Made by a program: the position numbers and the translations under genes. The notes under the pieces were generated by a model. The model made no database searches. It was not told the DNA's origin and saw only the letters and a program-made list of their open reading frames with translations. A stretch of 64,000 nt of DNA from Ectobius pallidus (lineage: Eukaryota > Arthropoda > Insecta > Blattodea > Ectobiidae): NCBI GenBank assembly GCA_964059195.1, contig CAXKWD010000006.1:135902039-135966038 (forward strand), written 5' to 3'. This document shows, one piece after another, positions 36,182 to 49,300 of the stretch. Numbering within the stretch: position 1 is the first letter of the stretch; the number at the start of each line of letters is the position of its first letter.

Positions 36182-39100
36182 CACCGCAACTTATTGCTTA
36201 CACCTTCCTTTTTATCCCTCTTACACGGAACACTGAAATTTTAATTATTTTTAATTTTCTATCTTTTACTTAAAATCACTCCGTGCCGGGAATCGAACGC
36301 ACCACCTTCTCCTCCGAAGCAGGGCTCTCTAACCGCTTCGGCCATCACAACTTGGTAGTTATATTTTCTTTTTTAGCTCTCTTATACGGAATTCTGGGAT
36401 TTTAATTATTTTTAACTTTTATATTTTACTTAAAATCATTCCGTGCCGGGAATCGAACCCACCACCTTCTGCTCCGAAGCACGTCTCTTTAACCGCTTCG
36501 GCCACAACAACTTATTGCTTGCACCTTCCATTTTAGCCTTCTTGTATGGAGATCTGGGATATTAATTATTTTTAATTTTAATCTTTTTTACTTAAAATCC
36601 TTCCGTCCCGGGGATCGAACCAGGGACCTTCTATTCCGAAGCACGTCTCTTTAACCGCTTCGGCCACCACAACTTGTTGCTTGCACCTTCCTTTTTAACA
36701 TTCTTGTACGGAGCTCTGGGATTTTAATTATTTTTAATTTTAATCTTTTTTACTTAAAATCCTTCCGTCCCGGGGTTTGAACCCTGGACCTTCTCTTCCG
36801 AAGCACGTCTCTTTAACCGCTTCGGCCACAACAACTTATTGCTTTCACCTTCCTTTTTAGCCTTCTTGTATGGAGATCTGGGATTTTAATTATTTTTAAT
36901 TTTAAACCTTACTTAAAATCCTTCAGTCCCGGGGATCGAACCCGGGACCTTCTCTTCCGAAGCACGTCTCTTTAACCGCTTCGGCCACAACAACTTGTTG
37001 TAAGCACTTTCCTTTTTAACATTCTTCTACGGAGCTCTGGGATTTTAATTATTTTTAATTTTAATCTGTTTTACTTAAAATCCTTCCGTCCCGGGGATTG
37101 AACCCAGGACCTTCTCTTTCGAAGCACGTCTCTTTAACCGCTTCGGCCACAACAACTTATTGCTTGCACTTTCCTTTTTAGCCTTCTTGTATGGAGCTCT
37201 GGGATTTTAATTAATTTTAATTTTAATCTTTTTTACTTAAAATCCTTCCGTCCCGGGGATCGACCCCCGGACCTTGTCTTCCGAAGCACGTCTCTTTAAC
37301 CGCTTCGGCCAACACAACTTGTTGCTTGCACCTTCCTTTTTATCCCTCTTACACGGAACACTGAAATTTTAATTATTTTTAATTTTCTATCTTTTACTTA
37401 AAATCACTCCGTGCCGGGAATCGAACGCACCACCTTCTCCTCCGAAGCAGGTATCTCTACCGCTTCGGCCATCACAACTTGGTACTTATATTTTCTTTTT
37501 TAGCTCTCTTATACGGAATTCTGGGATTTTAATTATTTTTAACTTTTATATTTTACTTAAAATCATTCCGTGCCGGGAATCGAACCCACCACCTTCTGCT
37601 CCGAAGCACGTCTCTTTAACCGCTTCGGACACAACAACTTATTGCTTGCACCTTACATTTTAGCCTTCTTGTATGGAGATCTGGGATATTAATTATTTTT
37701 AATTTTAATCTTTTTTACTTAAAATCCTTCCGTCCCGGGGATCGAACCAGGGACCTTCTATTACGAAGCACGTCTCTTTAACCGCTTCGGCCACCACAAC
37801 TTGTTGCTTGCACCTTCCTTTTTAACATTCTTGTACGGAGCTCTGGGATTTTAATTATTTTTAATTTTAATCTTCTTTACTTAAAATCCTTCCGTCCCGG
37901 GGTATGAACCCGGGACCTTCTCTTCCGAAGCACGTCTCTTTAACCGCTTCGGCCACAACAACTTATTGCTTTCACCTTCCTTTTTAGCCTTCTTGTATGG
38001 AGATCTGGGATTTTAATTATTTTTAATTTTAATCTTTTTTACTTAAAATCCTTCAGTCCCGGGGATCGACCCCCGGACCTTGTCTTCCGAAGCACGTCTC
38101 TTTAACCGCTTCGGCCACCACAACTTGTTGCTTGCACCTTCCTTTTTATCCCTCTTACACGGAACACTGAAATTTTAATTATTTTTAATTTTCTATCTTT
38201 TACTTAAAATCACTCCGTGCCGGGAATCGAACGCACCACCTTCTCCTCCGAAGCAGGTATCTCTACCGCTTCGGCCATCACAACTTGGTACTTATATTTT
38301 CTTTTTTAGCTCTCTTATACGGAATTCTGGGATTTTAATTATTTTTAACTTTTATATTTTACTTAAAATCATTCCGTGCCGGGAATCGAACCCACCACCT
38401 TCTGCTCCGAAGCACGTCTCTTTAACCGCTTCGGCCACCACATCTTGTTGCTTGCATCTTCCTTTTTAGCTTTCTTGTAGCGTGCTCTGGGATTTTAATT
38501 ATTTTTAATTTTAATCTTTTTTTTACTTAAAACCCTACCGTCCCGGGGATCGATCCAGGGACCTTCTCTTCCGAAGCACGTCTCTTTAACCGCTTCGGCC
38601 ACAACAACTTATTGCTTTCACCTTCCATTTTAGCTTCTTGTATGGAGATCTGGGATTTTAATTGTTTTTAATTTTAATCTTTTTTACTTAAAATCCTTCA
38701 GTCCCGGGGATCGAACCCGGGACCTTCTCTTCCGAAGCACGTCTCTTTAACCGCTTCGGCCACAACAACTTATTGCTTTCACCTTCCTTTTTAGCCTTCT
38801 TGTATGGAGATCTGGGATTTTAATTATTTTTAATTTTAATCTTTTTTACTTAAAATCCTTCAGTCCCGGGGATCGAACCCGGGACCTTCTCTTCCGAAGC
38901 ACGTCTCTTTAACCGCTTCGGCCACAACAACTTGTTGTAAGCACTTTCCTTTTTAACATTCTTCTACGGAGCTCTGGGATTTTAATTATTTTTAATTTTA
39001 ATCTGTTTTACTTAAAATCCTTCCGTCCCGGGGATTGAACCCAGGACCTTCTCTTTCGAAGCACGTCTCTTTAACCGCTTCGGCCACAACAACTTATTGC

Positions 39101-39984
39101 TTGCACCTTCCTTTTTAGCCTTCTTGTATGGAGCTCTGGGAATTTAATTAATTTTAATTTTAATCTTTTTTACTTAAAATCCTTCCGTCCCGGGGATCGA
39201 CCCCCGGACCTTGTCTTCCGAAGCACGTCTCTTTAACCGCTTCGGCCACCACAACTTGTTGCTTGCACCTTCCTTTTTATCCCTCTTACACGGAACACCG
39301 AAATTTTAATTATTTTTAATTTTCTATCTTTTACTTAAAATCACTCCGTGCCGGGAATCGAACGCACCACCTTCTCCTCCGAAGCAGGTATCTCTATTGC
39401 TTCGGCCATCACAACTTGGTACTTATATTTTCTTTTTTAGCTCTCTTATACGGAATTCTGGGATTTTAATTATTTTTAACTTTTATATTTTACTTAAAAT
39501 CATTCCGTGCCGGGAATCGAACCCACCACCTTCTGCTCCGAAGCACGTCTCTTTAACCGCTTCGGCCAGCACATCTTGTTGCTTGCATCTTCCTTTTTAG
39601 CTTTCTTGTAGCGTGCTCTGGGATTTTAATTATTTTTAATTTTAATCTTCTTTTACTTAAAACCCTACCGTCCCGGGGATCGATCCAGGGACCTTCTCTT
39701 CCGAAGCACGTCTCTTTAACCGCTTCGGCCACAACAACTTATTGCTTTCACCTTCCAATTTAGCTTCTTGTATGGAGATCTGGGATTTTAATTGTTTTTA
39801 ATTTTAATCTTTTTTACTTAAAATCCTTCAGTCCCGGGGATCGAACCCGGGACCTTCTCTTCCGAAGCACGACTCTTTAACCGCTTCGGCCACAACAAAT
39901 TGTTGCTTTCACCTTCCTTTTTAGCCATCATGTATGGAGCTCTGGGATTTTAATTATTTCTAATTTTAATCTTTTTTACTTAAA
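36182..39984 (-). repeat. tandem array of tRNA-like Pol III units, right arm
   Basis: Twenty-three units on the minus strand. Inverted A boxes (CCGCTTCGGCCA or variants) begin near 36,333; 36,493; 36,655; 36,817; 36,976; 37,138; 37,300; 37,460; 37,620; 37,782; 37,944; 38,106; 38,266; 38,426; 38,590; 38,751; 38,913; 39,075; 39,237; 39,397; 39,557; 39,720 and 39,881. From the core outwards the first round is F, E, D, C, B, A, G, mirroring the left arm. Later rounds have gains and losses, including a B/G hybrid near 38,070 and lone variant copies near 38,540 and 39,670 that resemble 32,515. Unit near 37,620 has a mutated A box (CGGACA). Confidence 0.9.
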
Positions 39985-40346
39985 ATCCTTCCGTCACTTC
40001 AACCACCGGATATTGCTGAAGTTAAATGTTCTTTCAGCTGTCTTATATTCCGCTCTAGTTTTTATAATATTTTAGAGATTTATTGAAAAACTTTCTAACC
40101 CCCCTGAGATCGAACCTGGGACCTTTCGCTCAGAAGCATTCTGTATTAACCACCTCAGCCAGCTATGACTGTTGAAATTGTATTTCTTTTTAGCTCTTAT
40201 ATCGCGCTCTGCTTTTTCCAGTATAAATAAATAACTTAAAACTTTGCAGAAGGGCGATTTCAACCAGCATCGTACAGAACACTTACCTGTTGTTTTAACT
40301 ATTTCACCCAACTGGGCAATTTGGCAGACCACTCAGTTTTACCATA
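39985..40346 (-). repeat. outer flank of inverted repeat, right arm, with tRNA-like segment
   Basis: Inverted counterpart of 31,738-32,100, differing by a few bases. The tRNA-like segment has its A box at 40,161-40,150 and B box at 40,116-40,108 on the minus strand. The boundary motif occupies 40,322-40,341. The first satellite monomer of array 3 follows at 40,347. Confidence 0.85.
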
Positions 40347-43300
40347 CTTCTCGGCATTGTGGGCACATTTTTCGAAATTTTCAAAGGGGTTAGCCTTCTC
40401 GGAATTCTGGGCGCATTTTTCGAAATTTTCAAAGGGGTTAGCCTTCTCGGAATCCTGGGCGCATTTTTCGAAATTTTCAAAGGGGTTAGCCTTCTCGGAA
40501 TTCTGGGCGTATTTTTCGAAATTTTCAAAGGGGTTAGCCTTCTCGGAATTCTGGGCGCATTTTTCGAAATTTTCAAAGGGGTTAGCCTTCTCGGAATACT
40601 GGGCGCATTTTTCGAAATTTTCAAAGGGGTTAGCCTTCTCGGAATTCTGGGCGCATTTTTTGAAATTTTCAAAGGGGTTAGCCTTCTCGGAATTCTGGGC
40701 GCATTTTTCGAAATTTTTAAAGGGGTTAGCCTTCTCGGAATTCTGGGCGCATTTTTCGAAATTTTCAAAAGGGTTAGCCTTCTCGGAATTCTGGGTGCAT
40801 TTTTCGAAATTTTCAAAGGGGTTAGCCTTCTCGGAATTCTGGGCGCATTTTTCGAAATTTTCAAAGGGGTTAGCCTTCTCGGAATTCTGGGCGCATTTTT
40901 CGAAATTTTCAAAGGGGTTAGCCTTCTCGGAATTCTAGGCGCATTTTTCGAAATTTTCAAAGGGGTTAGCCATCTCGGAATTCTGGGCGCATTTTTCGAA
41001 ATTTTCAAAGGGGTTAGCCTTCTCGGAATTCTGGGTGCATTTTTCGAAATTTTCAAAGGGGTTAGCCTTCTCGGAATTCTGGGCGCATTTTTCGAAATTT
41101 TCAAAGGGGTTAGGCTTCTCGGAATTCTGGGCGCGTTTTTCGAAATTTTCAAAGGGGTTAGCCTTCCCGGAATTCTGGGCGCATTTTTCGAAATTTTCAA
41201 AGGGGTTAGCCTTCTCGGAATTGTGGGCGCATTTTTCGAAATTTTCAAAGGGGTTAGCCTTCTCGGAATTCTGGGCGCATTTTTCGAAATTTTCAAAGGG
41301 GTTAGCCTTCTCGGAATTATGGGCGCATTTTTCGAAATTTTCAAATGGGTTAGCCTTATCGGAATTCTGGGCGCATTTTTCGAAATTTTCAAAGCGGTTA
41401 GCCTTCTCGGAATTCTGGGCGCATTTTTCGAAATTTTCAAAGGGGTTAGCCTTCTCGGAATTCTGGGCGCATTTTTCGAAATTTTCAAAGGGGTTAGCCT
41501 TCTCGGAATTGTGGGCGCATTTTTCGAAATTTTCAAAGGGGTTAGCCTTCTCGGAATTCTGGGCGCATTTTTCGAAATTTTCAAAGGGGTTAGCCTTCTC
41601 GGAATTATGGGCGCATTTTTCGAAATTTTCAAATGGGTTAGCCTTATCGGAATTCTGGGCGCATTTTTCGAAATTTTCAAAGCGGTTAGCCTTCTCGGAA
41701 TTCTGGGCGCATTTTTCGAAATTTTCAAAGGGGTTAGCCTTCTCGGAATTCTGGGCTCATTTTTCGAAATGTTCAAAGGGGTTAGCCTTCTCGGAATTCT
41801 GGGCTCATTTTTGTAAATTTTCAAAGGGGTTAGCCTTCTCGGAATTCTGGGCGCATTTTTCTAAATTTTCAAAGGGTTTAGCCTTCTCGGAATTCTGGGC
41901 GCATTTTTCGATATTTTCAAAGGGGTTAGCCTTCTCGGAATTCTGGGCGCATTTATCGAAATTCTAGAAGGGATTAGCCTTCTCGGAATTCTGGGCGCAT
42001 TTTTCGAGAAATTTTCAAAGGGGTTAGCCTTCTCGGAATTCTGGGCGCATTTTTCGAAATTTTCAAAGGGGTTAGCCTTCTCGGAATTATGGGCGCATTT
42101 TTCGAAAATTTCAAAGGGGTTAGCCTTCTCGAAATTCTGGGCGCATTTTTCGAAATTTTGAAAGGGGTTAGCCTTCTCAGAATTCTGGGCGCATTTTTCG
42201 AAATTTTTAAAGGGGTTAGCCTTCTCGGAATTCTGGGCGCATTTTTCGAAATTTTCAAAGGGGTTAGCCTTCTCGGAATTCTGGGCGCATTTTTCGAAAT
42301 TTTCAAAGGGGTTAGCCTTCTCGGAATTCTGGGCGCATTTTTCGAAATTTTCAAAGGGGTTAGCCTTCTCGGAATTCTGGGCGCATTTTTCAAATTTTCA
42401 AAGGGGTTAGCCTTCTCGGAATTCTGGGCGCATTTTTCGAAATTTTCAAAGGGGTTAGCCTTCTCGGAATTCTGGGCGCATTTTTCGAAATTTTCAAAGG
42501 GGTTAGCCTTCTCGGAATTCTGGGCGCATTTTTCGAAATTTTCAAAGGGGTTATCCTTCTCGGAATTCTGGGCGCATTTTTTGAAATTTTCAAAGGGTAA
42601 CACTTCTCGGAATTCTGGGTGCATTTTTCGAAATTTTCAAAGGGGTTAGCCTTCTCGGAATTCTGGGCGAATTTTTCGAAATTTTCAAAGGGGTTAGCCT
42701 TCTCGGAATTCTGGGCGCATTTTTCGAAATTTTCAAAGGGGTTAGCCTTCTCGGAATTGTGGGCGCATTTTTCGAAATTTTCAAAGGGGTTAGCCTTCTT
42801 GGAATTCTGGGCGCATTTTTCGAAATTTTCAAAGGGGTTAGCCTTCTCGGAATTCTGGGCGCATTTTTCGAAATTTTCAAAGGGGTTAGCCTTCTCGGAA
42901 TTCTGGGCGCATTTTTCGAAATTTTCAAAGGGGTTAGTCTTCTCGGAATTCTGGGCGCATTTTCCGAAATTTTCAAAGGGGTTAGCCTTCTCGGAATCCT
43001 GGGCGCATTTTTCGAAATTTTCAAAGCGGTTAGCCTTCTCGGAATTCTGGCCGCATTTTTCGAAATTTTCAAATGGGTAAGCCTTCTCGGAATTCTGGGC
43101 GCATTTTTCAAAATTTTCAAAGGGGTTAGCCTTCTCGGAATTCTGGCCGCATTTTTCGAAATTTTCAAATGGGTTAGCCTTCTCGGAATTATTGGCGCAT
43201 TTTTCGAAATTTTCAAAGGGGTTAGCCTTCTTGGAATTGTGGGCGCATTTTTCGAAATTTTCAAAGGGGTTAGCCTTCTCGGAATTGTGGGCGCAATTTT

Positions 43301-46300
43301 CGAAATTTTCAAAGGTGTTAGCTTTCTCGTAATTGTGGGCGCATTTATCGAAATTTTCAAAGGGGTTAGCCTTCTCGGAATTCTGGGCGCATTTTTCGAA
43401 ATTTTCAAAGGGGTTAGCCTTCTTGGAATTCTGGGCGCATGTTTCGAAATGTTAAAAGAGGTTAGCCTTCTCGGAATTCTGGGCGCATTTTTCGAAAATT
43501 TCAAAGGGGTTAGCCTTCTCGGAATTCTGGGCGCATTTTTCAAAGGGGTTAGCCTTCTCGGAATTCTGGGCGCATTTTTCGAAATTTTCAAAGGGGTTAG
43601 CCTTCTCGGAATTCTGGGAGCATTTTTCGAAATTTTCAAAGGGGTTAGCCTTCTCGAAATTCTGGGCGCATTTTTCGAAATTTTCAAAGGGGTTAGCCTT
43701 CTCGGAATTCTGGGAGCATTTTTTGAAATTTTCAAAGGGGTTAGCCTTCTCGAAATTCTGGGCGCATTTTTCGAAATTTTCAATGGGGTTAGCCTTCTCG
43801 GAATTCTGGGCGCATTTTTCGAAATTTTCAAAGCGGTTAGCCTTCTCGGAATTGTGGGCGCATTTTTCGAAATTTTCAAAGGGGTTAGCCTTCTCGGAAT
43901 TCTGGGTGCATTTTTCGAAATTTTCAAAGGGGTTAGCCTTCTCGGAATTCTGGGCGCATTTTTCGAAATTTTCAAAGGGGTTAGTCTTCTCGGAATTCTG
44001 GGCGCATTTTCCGAAATTTTCAAAGGGGTTAGCCTTCACGGAATCCTGGGCGCATTTTTAGAAATTTTCAAAGCGGTTAGCCTTCTCGGAATTCTGGCCG
44101 CATTTTTCGAAATTTTCAAATGGGTTAGCCTTCTCGGAATTCTGGGCGCATTTTTCAAAATTTTCAAAGGGGTTAGCCTTCTCAGAATCCTGGGCGCATT
44201 TTTCGAAATTTTCAGAGGGGTTAGCCTTCTCGGAATTCTGGCCGCATTTTTCGAAATTTTCAAATGGGTTAGCCTTCTCGGAATTCTGGGCGCATTTTTC
44301 GAAATTTTCAAAGGGGTTAGCCTTCTCGGAATTCTGGGCGCATTTTTTGAAATTTTCAAAGGGGTTAGCCTTCTCGGAATTCTGGGTGCATTTTTCGAAA
44401 TTTTCAAAGGGATTAGCCTTCTCGGAATTATGCGCATTTTTCGAAATTTTCAAAGGGGTTAGCCTTCTCGGAATTCTGGGCTCATTTTTCGAAATGTTCA
44501 AAGGGGTTAGCCTTCTCGGAATTCTGGGCTCATTTTTCGAAATTTTCAAAGGGGTTAGCCTTCTCGGAATTCTAGGCGCATTTTTCTAAATTTTCAAAGG
44601 GTTTAGCCTTCTCGGAATTCTGGGCGCATTTTTCGATATTTTCAAAGGGGTTAGCCTTCTCGGAATTCTGGGCGCATTTATCGAAATTCTAGAAGGGATT
44701 AGCCTTCTCGGAATTCTGGGCGCATTTTTCGAAATTTTCAAAGGAGTTAGCCTTCTCAGAATTCTGGGCGCATTTTTCGAAATTTTTAAAGGGGTTAGCC
44801 TTCTCGGAATTCTGGGCGCATCTTTTGAAATTTTCAAAGGGGTTAGCCTTCTCGGAATTCTGGGCGCATTTTTCGAAATTTTCAAAGGTGTTAGCCTCGT
44901 CGGAATTCTGGGCGCATTTTTCGAAATTTTCAAAGGGGTTAGCCTTCTCGGAATTCTGGGCGCATTTTTCGAAATTTTCAAAGGGGTTAGCCTTCTCGGA
45001 ATTATGGGCGCATTTTTCGAAAATTTCAAAGGGGTTAGCCTTCTCGAAATTCTGGGCGCATTTTTCGAAATTTTCAAAGGGGTTAGCCTTCTCAGAATTC
45101 TGGGCGCATTTTTCGAAATTTTTAAAGGGGTTAGCCTTCTCGGAATTCTGGGCGCATTTTTCGAAATTTTCAAATGGGTTAGCCTTCTCGGAATTCTGGG
45201 CGCATTTTTCGAAATTTTCAAAGGGGTTAGCCTTCTCGGAATTCTGGGCGCATTTTTCAAATTTTCAAAGGGGTTAGCCTTCTCGGAATTCTGGGCGCAT
45301 TTTTCGAAATTTTCAAAGGGGTTAGCCTTCTCGGAATTCTGGGCGCATTTTTCGAAATTTTCAAAGGGGTTAGCCTTCTCGGAATTCTGGGCGCATTTAT
45401 CGAAATTCTAGAAGGGATTAGCCTTCTCGGAATTCTGGGCGCATTTTTCGAAATTTTCAAAGGAGTTAGCCTTCTCAGAATTCTGGGCGCATTTTTCGAA
45501 ATTTTCAAAGGGGTTAGCCTTCTCGGAATTCTGGGCGCATCTTTCGAAATTTTCAAAGGGGTTAGCCTTCTCGGAATTCTGGGCGCATTTTTCGAAATTT
45601 TCAAAGGGGTTAGTCTTCTCGGAATTCTGGGCGCATTTTCCGAAATTTTCAAAGGGGTTAGCCTTCTCGGAATTCTGGGAGCATTTTTTGAAATTTTCAA
45701 AGGGGTTAGCCTTCTTGGAATTGTGGGCGCATTTTTCGAAATTTTCAAAGGGGTTAGCCTTCTCGGAATTGTGGGCGCAATTTTCGAAATTTTCAAAGGT
45801 GTTAGCTTTCTCGTAATTGTGGGCGCATTTATCGAAATTTTCAAAGGGGTTAGCCTTCTCGGAATTCTGGGCGCATTTATCGAAATTCTAGAAGGGATTA
45901 GCCTTCTCGGAATTCTGGGCGCATTTTTCGAAATTTTCAAAGGAGTTAGCCTTCTCAGAATTCTGGGCGCATTTTTCGAAATTTTCAAAGGGGTTAGCCT
46001 TCTCGGAATTCTGGGCGCATCTTTCGAAATTTTCAAAGGGGTTAGCCTTCTCGGAATTCTGGGCGCATTTTTCGAAATTTTCAAAGGGGTTAGTCTTCTC
46101 GGAATTCTGGGCGCATTTTCCGAAATTTTCAAAGGGGTTAGCCTTCTCGGAATTCTGGGAGCATTTTTTGAAATTTTCAAAGGGGTTAGCCTTCTTGGAA
46201 TTGTGGGCGCATTTTTCGAAATTTTCAAAGGGTTTAGCCTTCTCGGAATTGTGGGCGCAATTTTCGAAATTTTCAAAGGTGTTAGCTTTCTCGGAATTCT

Positions 46301-49300
46301 GGGCGCATTTTTCGAAATTTTCAAAGGGGTTAGCCTTCTTGGAATTCTGGGCGCATGTTTCGAAATGTTAAAAGAGGTTAGCCTTCTCGGAATTCTGGGC
46401 GCATTTTCCGAAATTTTCAAAGGGGTTAGCCTTCTCGGAATCCTGGGCGCATTTTTAGAAATTTTCAAAGCGGTTAGCCTTCTCGGAATTCTGGCCGCAT
46501 TTTTCGAAATTTTCAAATGGGTTAGCCTTCTCGGAATTCTGGGCGCATTTTTCAAAATTTTCAAAGGGGTTAGCCTTCTCAGAATCCTGGGCGCATTTTT
46601 CGAAATTTTCAGAGGGGTTAGCCTTCTCGGAATTCTGGCCGCATTTTTCGAAATTTTCAAATGGGTTAGCCTTCTCGGAATTCTGGGCGCATTTTTCGAA
46701 ATTTTCAAAGGGGTTAGCCTTCTCGGAATTCTGGGCGCATTTTTTGAAATTTTCAAAGGGGTTAGCCTTCTCGGAATTCTGGGTGCATTTTTCGAAATTT
46801 TCAAAGGGATTAGCCTTCTCGGAATTATGCGCATTTTTCGAAATTTTCAAAGGGGTTAGCCTTCTCGGAATTCTGGGCTCATTTTTCGAAATGTTCAAAG
46901 GGGTTAGCCTTCTCGGAATTCTGGGCTCATTTTTCGAAATTTTCAAAGGGGTTAGCCTTCTCAAAATTCTAGGCGCATTTTTCTAAATTTTCAAAGGGTT
47001 TAGCCTTCTCGGAATTCTGGGCGCATTTTTCGATATTTTCAAAGGGGTTAGCCTTCTCGGAATTCTGGGCGCATTTATCGAAATTCTAGAAGGGATTAGC
47101 CTTCTCGGAATTCTGGGCGCATTTTTCGAAATTTTCAAAGGAGTTAGCCTTCTCAGAATTCTGGGCGCATTTTTCGAAATTTTTAAAGGGGTTAGCCTTC
47201 TCGGAATTCTGGGCGCATCTTTTGAAATTTTCAAAGGGGTTAGCCTTCTCGGAATTCTGGGCGCATTTTTCGAAATTTTCAAAGGTGTTAGCCTCGTCGG
47301 AATTCTGGGCGCATTTTTCGAAATTTTCAAAGGGGTTAGCCTTCTCGGAATTCTGGGCGCATTTTTCGAAATTTTCAAAGGGGTTAGCCTTCTCGGAATT
47401 ATGGGCGCATTTTTCGAAAATTTCAAAGGGGTTAGCCTTCTCGAAATTCTGGGCGCATTTTTCGAAATTTTCAAAGGGGTTAGCCTTCTCAGAATTCTGG
47501 GCGCATTTTTCGAAATTTTTAAAGGGGTTAGCCTTCTCGGAATTCTGGGCGCATTTTTCGAAATTTTCAAAGGGGTTAGCCTTCTCGGAATTCTGGGCGC
47601 ATTTTTCGAAATTTTCAAAGGGGTTAGCCTTCTCGGAATTCTGGGCGCATTTTTCGAAATTTTCAAAGGGGTTAGCCTTCTCGGAATTCTGGGCGCATTT
47701 TTCAAATTTTCAAAGGGGTTAGCCTTCTCGGAATTCTGGGCGCATTTTTCGAAATTTTCAAAGGGGTTAGCCTTCTCGGAATTCTGGGCGCATTTTTCGA
47801 AATTTTCAAAGGGGTTAGCCTTCTCGGAATTCTGGGCGCATTTATCGAAATTCTAGAAGGGATTAGCCTTCTCGGAATTCTGGGCGCATTTTTCGAAATT
47901 TTCAAAGGAGTTAGCCTTCTCAGAATTCTGGGCGCATTTTTCGAAATTTTCAAAGGGGTTAGCCTTCTCGGAATTCTGGGCGCATCTTTCGAAATTTTCA
48001 AAGGGGTTAGCCTTCTCGGAATTCTGGGCGCATTTTTCGAAATTTTCAAAGGGGTTAGTCTTCTCGGAATTCTGGGCGCATTTTCCGAAATTTTCAAAGG
48101 GGTTAGCCTTCTCGGAATCCTGGGCGCATTTTTAGAAATTTTCAAAGCGGTTAGCCTTCTCGGAATTCTGGCCGCATTTTTCGAAATTTTCAAATGGGTT
48201 AGCCTTCTCGGAATTCTGGGCGCATTTTTCAAAATTTTCAAAGGGGTTAGCCTTCTCAGAATCCTGGGCGCATTTTTCGAAATTTTCAGAGGGGTTAGCC
48301 TTCTCGGAATTCTGGCCGCATTTTTCGAAATTTTCAAATGGGTTAGCCTTCTCGGAATTCTGGGCGCATTTTTCAAAATTTTCAAAGGGGTTAGCCTTCT
48401 CAGAATCCTGGGCGCATTTTTCGAAATTTTCAGAGGGGTTAGCCTTCTCGGAATTCTGGGCGCATTTTTCGAAATTTTCAAAGGGGTTAGCCTTCTCGGA
48501 ATTCTGGGCGCATTTTTTGAAATTTTCAAAGGGGTTAGCCTTCTCGGAATTCTGGGTGCATTTTTCGAAATTTTCAAAGGGATTAGCCTTCTCGGAATTA
48601 TGCGCATTTTTCGAAATTTTCAAAGGGGTTAGCCTTCTTGGAATTGTGGGCGCATTTTTCGAAATTTTCAAAGGGGTTAGCCTTCTCGGAATTGTGGGCG
48701 CATTTTTCGAAATTTTCAAAGGGGTTAGCCTTCTCGGAATTCTGGGCGCATTTTTTGAAATTTTCAAAGGGGTTAGCATTCTCGGAATTCTGGGTGCATT
48801 TTTCGAAATTTTCAAAGGGGTTAGCCTTCTCGGAATTATTGGCGCATTTTTCGAAATTTTCAAAGGGGTTAGCCTTCTTGGAATTGTGGGCGCATTTTTC
48901 GATATTTTCAAAGGGGTTAGCCTTCTCGGAATTGTGGGCGCAATCTTCGAAATTTTCAAAGGTGTTAGCTTTCTCGTAATTGTGGGCGCATTTATCGAAA
49001 TTTTCAAAGGGGTTAGCCTTCTCGGAATTCTGGGCGCATTTTTCGAAATTTTCAAAGGGGTCAGCCTTCTTGGAATTCTGGGCGCATGTTTCAAAATGTT
49101 CAAAGAGGTTAGCCTTCTCGGAATTCTGGGCGCATTTTTCGAAAATTTCAAAGGGTTTAGCCTTCTCGGAATTCTGGGCGCATTTTTCAAAGGGGTTAGC
49201 CTTCTCGGAATTCTGGGCGCATTTTTCGAAATTTTCAAAGGGGTTAGCCTTCTCGGAATTCTGGGAGCTTTTTTCGAAATTTTCAAAGGGGTTAGCCTTC

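Larger units (their letters stand above)
31738..40346. repeat. 8.6-kb inverted repeat
   Basis: Two arms converge on a GGCCTA core. Outer markers pair 31,752 with 40,332 and 32,012 with 40,072 (midpoint 36,042). Inner markers pair 35,161 with 36,193 and 35,294 with 36,060 (midpoint 35,677). The difference means the right arm is about 730 bp longer, accounted for by about 4.5 extra 160-bp units. Inner and outer ends are nearly identical, so the inversion is recent relative to unit divergence, or the arms are homogenised by gene conversion. Confidence 0.92.

Noticed and set aside
32150..39984. Functional tRNA gene cluster
   Set aside because: A and B boxes are present, but there is no acceptor stem, no clear anticodon arm and the T arm is abnormally long, so a working tRNA is not supported.
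32150..39984. CRISPR-like array (regular repeats and spacers)
   Set aside because: Spacers are themselves repetitive, the unit is about 160 bp with tRNA-like boxes, and the context is eukaryotic with hAT and mariner elements.
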